The notes beneath the pieces were generated by a model, which saw nothing but the letters and a program-made list of their open reading frames with translations, had not been told where the DNA came from and searched no databases. DNA of 16,179 bases, taken from an uncultured Campylobacter sp. Lineage in GTDB: Bacteria; Campylobacterota; Campylobacteria; Campylobacterales; Campylobacteraceae. Both the position numbers and the translations under genes were made by a program. The stretch is from NCBI RefSeq assembly GCF_938017615.1, contig NZ_CALIJA010000150.1, positions 1-16,179 of the forward strand. Reading direction: 5' to 3'. The first letter of the stretch is position 1; every line of letters starts with the position of its first letter. Below, in pieces: positions 1 through 6,577 of this stretch.

Positions 1-363
1 TAGCCCCAAAATCTCCATCGCGCGATTTGAAACGACCTCGTTTAAATTCATATTCGACTGCGTGCCCGAGCCCGTCTGCCACACGACTAGAGGGAAATTT
101 CCGTCCAGTTTGCCGTTTAAAATTTCATCGCACGCCTGCGCTATCGCCTCGGTGCGAGGCTCGTCTAGGCGGCCTAGCTTACGATTAACAAGCGCGCACG
201 CCTTTTTTAGATAGGCAAAGCCCTCTATGACCTCTTTAGGCATCGTCTCCAGCCCTACTCCGATCTCGAAATTTTCATGGCTACGCTGCGTCTGCGCACC
301 CCAATATTTCTCATTCGGAACCTTAACCTCGCCCATCGTGTCTTTTTCGATACGAAATTCCAT
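1..363 (-). CDS. fumC: Class II fumarate hydratase, N-terminal part (cut by window edge)
   Basis: Cytoplasmic TCA-cycle enzyme interconverting fumarate and malate. Only the first 121 codons are inside the window; the rest lies beyond base 1. The start is the ATG at 361-363, preceded by AAGGA at about 6 nt spacing. The translation opens MEFRIEKDTMGEVKVPNEKY followed by WGAQTQRS, the usual opening of class II fumarases, and reaches the substrate-binding segment GSGTQSNMNLNEVVSNRA near residues 98-115. Fumarase, aspartase and argininosuccinate lyase share a fold. The KVP..KYWGAQTQRS opening and the NFPLVVWQTGSGTQSNMN segment fit fumarase rather than aspartase, but the catalytic SS-loop is outside the window. 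The gene is followed upstream by a 189-bp spacer to the next gene on the same strand. Nothing looks broken in the visible part. Confidence 0.93.
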   Translation of the reverse strand, partial: MEFRIEKDTMGEVKVPNEKYWGAQTQRSHENFEIGVGLETMPKEVIEGFAYLKKACALVNRKLGRLDEPRTEAIAQACDEILNGKLDGNFPLVVWQTGSGTQSNMNLNEVVSNRAMEILGL

Positions 364-552
364 AACTAATCCTTTCTAAGAGAAATTTCGGAATTTTAAT
401 TTTAGACGGCGACATACTATTCGCTGCAGCTCGAAATGCTTTGCCGATTAAGTTTTACCGCTATTTTGATCGCTTCAGAGCCTGCGCCGAAATTTTTGCG
501 CCACGCTCAAAGCGACCGGATTTACGCACGCCGCACCGAATGTGCCTCATCT

Positions 553-1887
553 CTACTCGTTTTTATTCTCGTCTCTTTCTTGCAGTTCCTGTTCGCACCT
601 TTTGGTGACTTTTACGAGCGAGACCCTAGTGCCGTCCATGCGTAGCACTTCGTAGTCACAGTTTACATCGCTTATTTTATCGCCGATTTCAGGTAGGCTG
701 CCGAAGAGATTAAAGACGTAGCCGCCGATCGTTAGCTGCTCGGTCTCCTCGTCGAAGTCGATGCCCATCACCTCCTCGACGCCTTCGATCTCGAAGCGGC
801 CTCTAAACTCAAAGGTGTTCTCGTCGATACGTTTGAAATTTTGTGCATTCGCGTCGTGCTCGTCGTTGATGTCGCCAAAAATTTCTTCTATTATATCTTC
901 CATCGTCAAAAATCCCGCAGTACCGCCGTATTCGTCGATGACGAGCGCGGCAAAAATGCGCTGCTTATTCATCATCGGTAAAATTTTAGAGATCGGGCTG
1001 TTTTCAGGCACGATGATGAGTTTGCGCACGATCTTATCGAAGCTTTTATCTCCCTTTTGTTGGATGATGTCGCGGATGTGGATGAGGCCTAGGACGTTAT
1101 CCTTGCTGCCGTCGATATACGGAAAGCGCGTAAATTTCGACTGCAATACGGTTGCGTAGTTTTCATCATAGCTTTTTTGCTTATTTAGGCATATGAGATC
1201 GCGCCGTGGCGTCATTATCTCTTTGGCGACCGTGTCGCTGAAATCGACGGCATTTTTGATGATCTCGGTCTCTAGGCTATCGAGTACGCCGCCTTTTAGG
1301 CTCTCGCTTGCGATGATTTTGATCTCTTCGTCCGAAAGCGCAAGCTCGCTCTCTTTGGCAGGCTTTACGCCGATGATTTTAAGCGAGACGGCAGCGATGA
1401 AGTCAAACGCTTTTATGATCGGAAAAAACATAATCCAAAAAATATGAAGCGGTCTGGAGATAAAAAGCACGATCTTCTCGGTTTTGGCAATAGCGATGGA
1501 TTTTGGCACTAGCTCGCCGAGCACGACGTGAAATAGCGTAACGAGTGTAAAAGATATAACGAAGGCGATCGTATGTGCCGCCGCTCCGCCACCTATGCCG
1601 ATGGATCTTAGCGGTAGCTCGATCAGTCTCGATACCGCGGGCTCACCGATCCAGCCGAGGGCGAGCGAGCTTATCGTAATGCCTAGCTGAGTGGCGCTGA
1701 GGTAGGTGTCAAGGGAGTTTGAAATTTTAAAAGCGAGCTTTGCGTTTGGAATTTTATCCTTGATAAGCTCTTCGAGGCGAGACTTTCTTACTTTGACGAT
1801 TGAGAATTCCGAAAGAACAAAAAAAGCATTCATAAAGATGAATACAAAAGCTAAAACTAACATTAAAACCGAACTGTCCGTGTCCAA
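553..1887 (-). CDS. CNNM/CorC (HlyC/TlyC-type) membrane protein with CBS pair
   Basis: Inner-membrane protein of the family variously named hemolysin C, TlyC or CorC, thought to act in divalent cation (Mg/Co) efflux or homeostasis. The 444 residues have three parts: a DUF21/CNNM membrane domain (about 1-190, hydrophobic helices near 8-28, 66-82, 105-125 and 140-158); a CBS pair (about 220-345) running from AKEIMTPRRDLICL to VIDEYGGTAGFLTMEDIIEE, the family signature; and a C-terminal CorC_HlyC domain (about 350-430) with the TIGGYVFNLFGSLPEIGD stretch. Length and domain order are normal for the full-length family. The start is a TTG (1885-1887) rather than an ATG: AAGGA lies about 8 nt upstream of it, while the first in-frame ATG (1861-1863) has no ribosome binding site. 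A TATAAT box lies about 40 bp upstream. The older name hemolysin should not be read as evidence of haemolysis. Confidence 0.9.
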   Translation of the reverse strand: MDTDSSVLMLVLAFVFIFMNAFFVLSEFSIVKVRKSRLEELIKDKIPNAKLAFKISNSLDTYLSATQLGITISSLALGWIGEPAVSRLIELPLRSIGIGGGAAAHTIAFVISFTLVTLFHVVLGELVPKSIAIAKTEKIVLFISRPLHIFWIMFFPIIKAFDFIAAVSLKIIGVKPAKESELALSDEEIKIIASESLKGGVLDSLETEIIKNAVDFSDTVAKEIMTPRRDLICLNKQKSYDENYATVLQSKFTRFPYIDGSKDNVLGLIHIRDIIQQKGDKSFDKIVRKLIIVPENSPISKILPMMNKQRIFAALVIDEYGGTAGFLTMEDIIEEIFGDINDEHDANAQNFKRIDENTFEFRGRFEIEGVEEVMGIDFDEETEQLTIGGYVFNLFGSLPEIGDKISDVNCDYEVLRMDGTRVSLVKVTKRCEQELQERDENKNE

Positions 1888-1925
1888 ATTTCTTATCCTT
1901 TGAAATTTAAAAATAAATATTTATG

Positions 1926-1931
1926 ATTATA
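1926..1931 (-). promoter_or_regulatory. Predicted -10 box of the CNNM/CorC gene
   Basis: On the minus strand the sequence reads TTTTTAGATATAATCAT, giving a perfect TATAAT 39 bp before the TTG start. It sits in a T-rich stretch without an evident -35 box, as is usual for the Campylobacter housekeeping sigma factor. Transcription would start near 1918-1920. Confidence 0.6.
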
Positions 1932-1986
1932 TCTAAAAACGCTTTAAAATCCAAAAGGCGCGGAAAATACCTCGCGCCCGTGCGTA

Positions 1987-2370
1987 GAATTCTGCGGAGT
2001 TGAAATTTTACTCCTTTTATCGCGTAAAATTTCATCTGCCCGCGCGAGACTTGTCGCCGCGCAAAATAGCGCTAAATTCTGCTACCCGGCCGAATAAATT
2101 TTATTTTCATACTGGGTTGCGGCTGCAAAATTTCATTTGTATAGGGTCGCAGCGAAATTCTATCTGCGCCCGAAGGGGCAAAATTTACTCCAAATCTCGT
2201 CGCGCTTAAAATCGTAAAATTTCGCGCCGTAAAATTCTGCATCGACGGACGTTTCGGCTTTCTATGCGACGGAATTTCGCCCAGCACTTGCATTTTAAAA
2301 TGAAATTTTGTCTCGGCGCGGATTATGTTTATCGCGCGTGTTAATGGAATTTTGCGGTAATTTAAAATTT
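1987..2370. repeat. RAATTY-dense gene-free region between CorC-type and M48 genes
   Basis: The stretch 1888-2544 has no convincing gene; its short open frames lack ribosome binding sites and recognisable protein content. Within 1981-2400 I count 14 RAATTY hexamers, at 1987, 2003, 2027, 2074, 2096, 2128, 2155, 2181, 2217, 2232, 2272, 2303, 2347 and 2365, spaced 15-47 bp. About 0.5 would be expected by chance. Six belong to a longer form RAATTYTGC in either orientation (1987, 2074, 2125, 2178, 2232, 2347). The sequence between the hexamers is unique and GC-rich, so this is a motif field and not a tandem repeat or a CRISPR array. No terminator with a T tract was seen downstream of the M48 gene. 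Confidence 0.7.
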
Positions 2371-2544
2371 CGCGCTGCGGCAGACCTTTATCGCGGCGAG
2401 ATTTTATCGCGATAGAGCTCTAGCGCGGCGGCGGATAATCCTAGCGCCGCGCGCAAGCCCATTAAGAAATTTAAATGCGATGATAAAACCTGCTACTTAA
2501 AAAACCTCAGCACGCAAGCTCTTGCGAAATTTTAAATCGCAAGA

Positions 2545-3354
2545 CTATCTATTTCTTGTGGCAGCCTCGTAAAGCGGCAGAACTTTTGGCATCACCTCTT
2601 TTAGATCGGTGATGCGATCGTCGTTTGAAGGGTGCGTGGACATAAATTTAAGTGGATGGCTCTCATTTAGCTTGTTCATCTTCTCCCAGACGTTTATCGC
2701 CGCCCTTGGATCGTATCCTGCGCGCGCCATCAGCTCGACACCCATCAGATCAGCCTCCGTCTCATGCGTGCGTGAAAACGGCAGCGTGAAAGTGTACTGC
2801 GCCGCCATGTTCAAAGCCGCTGAGCCCAGATCTCCAAGCCCTGCTGCGGAGCTTGCTACAGCGATACCGACATCTTTCATCTGTTCAGTCGAGGCTCGCT
2901 CGCGACTGTGTTCGCGCAGTGCGTGCGACATCTCGTGCCCCAAAATAGCAGCCAGCTCGGCATCGGTAAGTTTAAGCTTTTCGATGATGCCCGTATATAC
3001 GACGATGCGACCGCCAGGCATACACCAAGCATTGATCGTAGGGTCGTTGATTACGTTTACCTGCCAGTTCCATTTCAGTGCGTCTTTGCGAAATGCGCCA
3101 ACTTGAGCGATTAGGCGCTTCGAGATGCCTCTAACGCGATCAGTTAGCTTTTTATCGGTATTTAGGACATGTTTGGCGTTTGCTTGGGCGGTAATCTGCC
3201 TGTAGGCAAGCGCGGCACTTTGATCCATTTCAGCTTCGCTTACGGTGATGAATTGCGAGCGGTCGATGCCTACGGCGCCACCTTGCGTGGTGCTCGCGCA
3301 GCCGGTAAAAATCATCATCGCAGCAAAGGATATTAAAAGAGCTAATTTTTTCAT
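2545..3354 (-). CDS. M48 family metallopeptidase, lipoprotein
   Basis: Predicted zinc metalloprotease acting at the periplasmic face of the envelope, probably in protein quality control like the LoiP/BepA (YggG/YfgC) group. The 269 residues begin with a lipoprotein signal peptide ending in the lipobox FTGC, with Cys19 as the lipidated residue. The zinc motif HEMSH is at residues 140-144 inside AAILGHEMSHALREH, and the glutamate-bearing HETEAD motif is at 197-202. STHPSNDDRI (239-248) is a further M48 hallmark. All catalytic elements are present. There is no TPR domain, so it is the short LoiP-like type and not full BepA. The ATG at 3352-3354 has a strong AAGGAG about 6 nt upstream. The gene stands alone between two long gene-free stretches. 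Confidence 0.92.
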   Translation of the reverse strand: MKKLALLISFAAMMIFTGCASTTQGGAVGIDRSQFITVSEAEMDQSAALAYRQITAQANAKHVLNTDKKLTDRVRGISKRLIAQVGAFRKDALKWNWQVNVINDPTINAWCMPGGRIVVYTGIIEKLKLTDAELAAILGHEMSHALREHSRERASTEQMKDVGIAVASSAAGLGDLGSAALNMAAQYTFTLPFSRTHETEADLMGVELMARAGYDPRAAINVWEKMNKLNESHPLKFMSTHPSNDDRITDLKEVMPKVLPLYEAATRNR

Positions 3355-3366
3355 CTTTTCTCCTTA

Positions 3367-4415
3367 AAATTTTGCGGCGATTTTAGCGAAATTTGGTTAA
3401 ATTTTTAGAATTTTATTTTGGATCGTTGGATTTTGTGAGCACGATCTATTTGGAATTTGTCGTGAAATTTAAGAACACCCGTCGTCTTTAAAATAGAATT
3501 AGGCTTTGTAATTTAGCGATAAAATTTAGCAGTGATTTTGCAGAATTTTATCGCGGCGTAAACAAGGCATTGCTATGTGAAAGTAGTGGATTTGTCCAAG
3601 TGCGGTGTTGTATAAACACGGCGCCTCTGCACTTAAATAGAGCGGGGGCGCGGTTTTAAATTTACGCAACGATAAATCCAGTAGAATTTTATTTACACCA
3701 GGCGCTCGACCCGGGCGCAGCAAGATCGGTTTAAAATTTATGCAATCAAATCGTACGATAAAATGGGCTCGGATGTCGCTATGATTTGAGGTGAGTCGCG
3801 TTGGTATTTTGTGGCGCATAAATTCTAATTATTAACTTGGCAAAAGGTACTACACCACTGCATCTTGTGCTGCAATGAAATTTCGTTGTGGGAATTGAAA
3901 TGATCGCAGAAATGTCAAACGCCGCAAGTGCTTTTTCTTAGAATTTATCTCGCGAAATTTCATTTGCGCGCGTCGGGATAAAATTTCAAACTGAAAGCCG
4001 TACCGTATCATTTTGGATGGAATTTTAAAATTTTACGCGTTTAGAATTTTAAAATTCTGCTACGCAAATCTACGCGATGAAATTTCAAGCTTAAAAATCC
4101 GCGCCGTTTTTGGAATTTTATATATGCTCTGACAGCTATAAAATTTTGCACTTAGAATTTTATCACTGCGGCAAGATTTGGTTGGACCAGAGTCTCGCAT
4201 CGCCGTAGGATTTTTGGCGGCACGGAATTTTGCAGCGCGCATCTAAATTTAGCTATGCAAAATTCATAAAATTCTTTATCAGCATGGAATTTTACAGCGC
4301 CGTTAAAGCGCATAAAGAATTCTGCGCAGGCCTCGCAAACTCTAACGAAAGCTCCTTTCTTTTAGGGCACGCGAGCTTTAAGGCATGCTAGTATAGGCAT
4401 GTGAGTAAATTTTGC
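3367..4415. repeat. 1.1 kb gene-free region dominated by RAATTY motifs
   Basis: No gene can be supported between 3355 and 4475; the open frames at 3526-3819 and 4060-4242 have no ribosome binding site and low-quality translations. I count 31 RAATTY hexamers in 3361-4440, against roughly 1-1.5 expected. Eight carry the extension RAATTYTGC in one orientation or the other (3367, 3540, 4052, 4141, 4225, 4257, 4317, 4407). Several occur in close pairs, for example the four sites in 4020-4057. No tRNA, rRNA, insertion-sequence ends or CRISPR repeats were recognised. A decayed gene or prophage remnant cannot be excluded, but no protein fragment was recognisable. Confidence 0.7.
3380..3385 (-). promoter_or_regulatory. 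Possible -10 box of the M48 gene
   Basis: Minus strand reads TTTCGCTAAAATCGCC; TAAAAT lies 26 bp before the ATG, which leaves a short leader holding the AAGGAG. Related words are common in this AT-rich stretch, so the call is weak. Confidence 0.35.
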
Positions 4416-4475
4416 AGCGCAAAGCAGTGAGCGCTGAGTGTTTACCGCTAGGGATTTTACCTCTGCAGCGCCCAT

Positions 4476-5735
4476 TTAGTCCTTTTTGGACTTTAGCTTG
4501 GCGATCGTTTCTTTTGCGGCCTCGTAAGCCTTAGCGCTCATCTCGCGCGCCCTTTCGCTTACGTTTTTGGCGACGTCGGAGCTTTTTAGCTCGGCAAATT
4601 TTTGGCTCATTTTCTTTTCAAATTCGCTAAGCTCTTTTTTGATTGCGTCGAGCTTCTCGTCCAGATCGAGGTTTTCGATGATTTTGGCGCTTTTTTGGCT
4701 CAGCTCTTGAGTGATTTCGCGCGCTTTGGCGCTCGCCTTTTTCGCGCGCTCGCCAAGCTCAATTTCGCCGATTTTGGCGCTTAGCTGCTCAGCAAGATCG
4801 CTTGAAATTTTTCTAAATTTAGCCAAATAGCCTCCGAATTCTTCATCGGCGATCTTGGCGATTTCGCTTTTAGCGGGCTCCTCCGAGCTTGCGACTGCAT
4901 CGCTTAAAACCGCGCTAAATAGCTCGCTCATCTGCGAAATTTGAAGCCTTTCGTTCTCTAGGCTCTGTGCGTCGCTTGCTGGCGAGAAACTTAGCTCGTC
5001 GCGGTATCTTTCGGCGGCTTTGTTTATGCCGTCGTAGCAGCCTAGAATCGCGCCTCTAATCAGCGCAGAGGCGGTATTTTTGCTCTCGTTTGCGACGAAA
5101 ATCGCGCGATTTATGATGATTTTTGAAATTTCTTTAGTGCGGAATTTCGTAAATTCTCCGTCGCCGATAGCCGAAAATGCGATATTTTTCGCCGTCTCGT
5201 GCGCGGTATCCTCGATGTCGGTTCCGCTTTCGAGCACGCTTATGAAGGCCAGTTCGCTCGCTTCTTTCAGCACGTCCGCAAGCGGCAGTTTGCTCGCGAT
5301 CGCTCGCTGTAGCGCCGAGGCTATGCGCTCTTTTAGCTCCGCTTCGCTTGCGTTTTGCAGCGCGGTATCCAGATCGTCGTAGCTGCGCAAAACAAGGGTT
5401 TTAATCGCCTTTTGTTTACAAGCGATCTTTTTGCGCAGATCGTCGTAGTCGTAGATGAGCTTGTAAAGAGCCTGCTCGTCCTCGTCACACAGCGCCTTTT
5501 TAACGCCGTTAAGTAGGGCTTCTGCCGTCTCATCGCTAAGCGCGCCCGCGTCTTTTAACTCGGCTGCGAAGTCTAGGATTAATTGCGTGCTTTTGGCGCT
5601 TTTACTCTCGTCGTCAAGCTCACACAAAGCCTTCGTGGCTTCTTGCAAGGCGAGCTCTTGCACATATGAGGCTAGCTCGGCTTGTGAAATTTGCGCGAGA
5701 TCGGCGCCGAATTTTTTGATTATTGCTTCTTTCAT
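4476..5735 (-). CDS. Long alanine-rich helical protein, possibly DUF6781-like
   Basis: I do not recognise this 419-residue protein with certainty. It is rich in Ala, Glu, Lys, Ser and Leu, with no signal peptide and no membrane segment, so a soluble, mostly helical protein is likely. The middle part contains NTASALIRGAILGCYDGINKAAERYRD, followed by a linker. This resembles my memory of DUF6781 proteins, but that assignment is tentative. The last 120 residues are heptad-like (LSEFEKKMSQKFAELKSS, then repeated A-K-E-rich turns), suggesting a coiled coil. The ATG at 5733-5735 is preceded by AGGAG at 5 nt. A longer frame begins at a GTG at 5748-5750 that overlaps the upstream stop, but it lacks a ribosome binding site and would itself contain the AGGAG. 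The gene is last in the moaC unit, 11 bp after the DUF493 gene, so co-transcription is likely; a shared function does not follow. Confidence 0.75.
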   Translation of the reverse strand: MKEAIIKKFGADLAQISQAELASYVQELALQEATKALCELDDESKSAKSTQLILDFAAELKDAGALSDETAEALLNGVKKALCDEDEQALYKLIYDYDDLRKKIACKQKAIKTLVLRSYDDLDTALQNASEAELKERIASALQRAIASKLPLADVLKEASELAFISVLESGTDIEDTAHETAKNIAFSAIGDGEFTKFRTKEISKIIINRAIFVANESKNTASALIRGAILGCYDGINKAAERYRDELSFSPASDAQSLENERLQISQMSELFSAVLSDAVASSEEPAKSEIAKIADEEFGGYLAKFRKISSDLAEQLSAKIGEIELGERAKKASAKAREITQELSQKSAKIIENLDLDEKLDAIKKELSEFEKKMSQKFAELKSSDVAKNVSERAREMSAKAYEAAKETIAKLKSKKD

Positions 5736-5746
5736 TTCATCTCCTG

Positions 5747-6007
5747 TCACAATACATATTTAAAGTGGGCTTTTAAGCGCTCGAAAATTTCGTTTCGATG
5801 CAAGTCGTCTTTAACGAAAACGCTTACGTTGAAGCTCATATATTTGCCGCCGTTTGAAAAGCGCGAAAAGTCTATTTTGTAATTTTCGCCCTTTAAAATT
5901 TCATCGATCTGCTCGCGCTTTTGGGTGCTTGCGTCCAGGATGATTTTATATTCCCAAAAGAGTGGATAGTCGATTTTCGGCTTTTCAGCTCCTAATATAC
6001 ACGCCAC
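5747..6007 (-). CDS. DUF493 family protein (HP0495/YbeD-like)
   Basis: Small cytoplasmic protein of 86 residues in the DUF493 family, an alpha/beta fold related to regulatory ACT-like domains; its role is unknown. The body reads KIDYPLFWEYKIILDASTQK, then ends with RNEIFERLKAHFKYVL, matching the compact Campylobacter/Helicobacter members. The best start is the GTG at 6005-6007, with an AGAGG-type ribosome binding site inside the end of moaC. The 5' end overlaps moaC by 23 bp in another frame, so translation is probably coupled. An AGGAG downstream of the GTG has no ATG, GTG or TTG at suitable spacing, so a shorter start is unlikely. The stop is 11 bp before the next gene. Confidence 0.85.
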   Translation of the reverse strand: MACILGAEKPKIDYPLFWEYKIILDASTQKREQIDEILKGENYKIDFSRFSNGGKYMSFNVSVFVKDDLHRNEIFERLKAHFKYVL

Positions 6008-6455
6008 TCTTGCCCCCCTCTTTGCGTTGCAGTACGACGTCGGTGATCTGCATCGATTTATCTATCGCTTTTAGCATATCGTAAATCGTCAGCAGCCCCA
6101 CGCTCACGCCCGTTAGCGCCTCCATCTCGACGCCCGTTTTGCCCGTGATCTTTACCGTCACGAAAAGCTTGAACGCACACTCGCTCGCAAGCTCCTCAAT
6201 ATCGGTTTTAATCGAAGTAATCGTGAGCGGATGGGTCATCGGTATGAGTTCGCTCGTCTTTTTAGCGCCCATTATCGCGGCAACGACGGCGGTTTGAAGC
6301 ACGGGGCCTTTTTTGGCCGTATTTTGCTTGACGGCAGCAAACGCCTCCGCGCTCATTCGTATGATGCCGCTAGCGGTGGCTACGCGTTCGCTATCATCCT
6401 TGGCGCCGACATCCACCATGCGCGGCATATTGTTTTCGTCGATATGTGAAAGCAT
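5985..6455 (-). CDS. moaC: Cyclic pyranopterin monophosphate synthase MoaC
   Basis: Cytoplasmic enzyme of molybdenum cofactor biosynthesis; it converts the 3',8-cyclo-dihydro-GTP made by MoaA into cyclic pyranopterin monophosphate. The 156-residue protein has the family motifs SELIPMTHPL (68-77) and KTGVEMEALTGVSVGLLTIY followed by DMLKAIDK (106-133). By alignment from memory with the E. coli enzyme, Lys49, His75, Asp126 and Lys129 match the catalytic Lys51, His77, Asp128 and Lys131. The frame stays open to 6536, but the extra 27 residues run through a transcription terminator and are not protein-like. The ATG at 6453-6455 has AAGGAA about 6 nt upstream and gives the normal family length and the usual SHIDENNMPRMVDV opening. 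It is the first gene of a unit with the DUF493 gene and the Ala-rich gene. No other moa genes are in the window. Confidence 0.95.
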   Translation of the reverse strand: MLSHIDENNMPRMVDVGAKDDSERVATASGIIRMSAEAFAAVKQNTAKKGPVLQTAVVAAIMGAKKTSELIPMTHPLTITSIKTDIEELASECAFKLFVTVKITGKTGVEMEALTGVSVGLLTIYDMLKAIDKSMQITDVVLQRKEGGKSGVYIRS

Positions 6456-6480
6456 AAAATTCCTTGCATTTTTTGGCGGG

Positions 6481-6486
6481 ATTATA
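6481..6486 (-). promoter_or_regulatory. moaC: Predicted -10 box of moaC
   Basis: Minus strand reads TTCTGCTATAATCCCGCC: a perfect TATAAT 25 bp before the moaC ATG and about 17 bp after the upstream terminator's T tract. The leader would be about 18-20 nt and would hold the AAGGAA. Its position downstream of a strong terminator supports independent transcription of moaC. Confidence 0.65.
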
Positions 6487-6502
6487 GCAGAATTTCGGGC
6501 AT

Positions 6503-6531
6503 AAAAAAAGCCCGAGCTTTTAAACTCGGGC
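6503..6531 (-). terminator. Strong intrinsic terminator
   Basis: Minus strand shows GCCCGAG (6531-6525), an 8-nt loop, CTCGGGC (6516-6510), then seven T residues (6509-6503). Flanking A and T residues extend the stem to about 9 bp. There is no T tract in the plus direction, so it works for minus-strand transcripts only. It ends the predicted small RNA and would also stop read-through from the 7068-7877 unit before moaC. Confidence 0.9.
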
Positions 6532-6564
6532 TTCATACAAAAAGGAGGTTTTATCTTGTCGGAC
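6503..6564 (-). ncRNA. Predicted small RNA (about 60 nt) with anti-Shine-Dalgarno-like stretch
   Basis: A perfect TATAAT at 6572-6577 and a strong intrinsic terminator at 6503-6531 bracket about 60 nt without a coding frame of its own. moaC has a separate TATAAT downstream of that terminator, so this is better explained as a stand-alone RNA than as a moaC leader. The RNA would start near 6564, contain the unpaired stretch AAAACCUCCUUUUUG (about 6552-6538), and end with the GC-rich hairpin and U tail. ACCUCCU equals the anti-Shine-Dalgarno core of 16S rRNA, so pairing with ribosome binding sites of mRNAs is plausible. I do not match it to a named RNA. The alternative is a plain terminator of the upstream operon with a chance -10 box. 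The exact 5' end is inferred. Confidence 0.5.
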
Positions 6565-6571
6565 GAGAACG

Positions 6572-6577
6572 ATTATA
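6572..6577 (-). promoter_or_regulatory. Predicted -10 box of the small RNA
   Basis: Minus strand reads TTTAGGTAGTATAATCG. The perfect TATAAT is preceded by the T-rich tract TTATTTCTATTTACTG, without a clear -35 box, the pattern usual for Campylobacter sigma-70 promoters. The predicted start is about 7 nt downstream, at a G near 6564. Confidence 0.6.

Noticed and set aside
2072..2293. Open frames of about 70 codons on both strands
   Set aside because: Translations are dominated by residues forced by the RAATTY and GC-rich words; no ribosome binding sites.
1981..2370. Regularly recurring AT-rich hexamers about 30 bp apart, superficially CRISPR-like
   Set aside because: The repeated unit is only 6-9 bp, spacing varies from 15 to 47 bp, both orientations occur, and no cas genes are near.
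3526..3819. 97-codon open frame on the minus strand
   Set aside because: No ribosome binding site, no recognisable protein features, and it lies in a motif-rich gene-free region.
4060..4242. 60-codon minus-strand open frame rich in Lys, Arg and Ser
   Set aside because: No ribosome binding site or family; it spans several RAATTY copies.
4340..4380. AAAGCTC / GAGCTTT inverted repeat as a terminator for the Ala-rich gene
   Set aside because: Only 7 bp with an 18-nt loop and no T run on the minus strand; too weak.
6456..6536. N-terminal extension of moaC by 27 residues
   Set aside because: It runs through an intrinsic terminator and a TATAAT box, lacks a ribosome binding site, and exceeds the family's usual length; the ATG at 6453-6455 is better.
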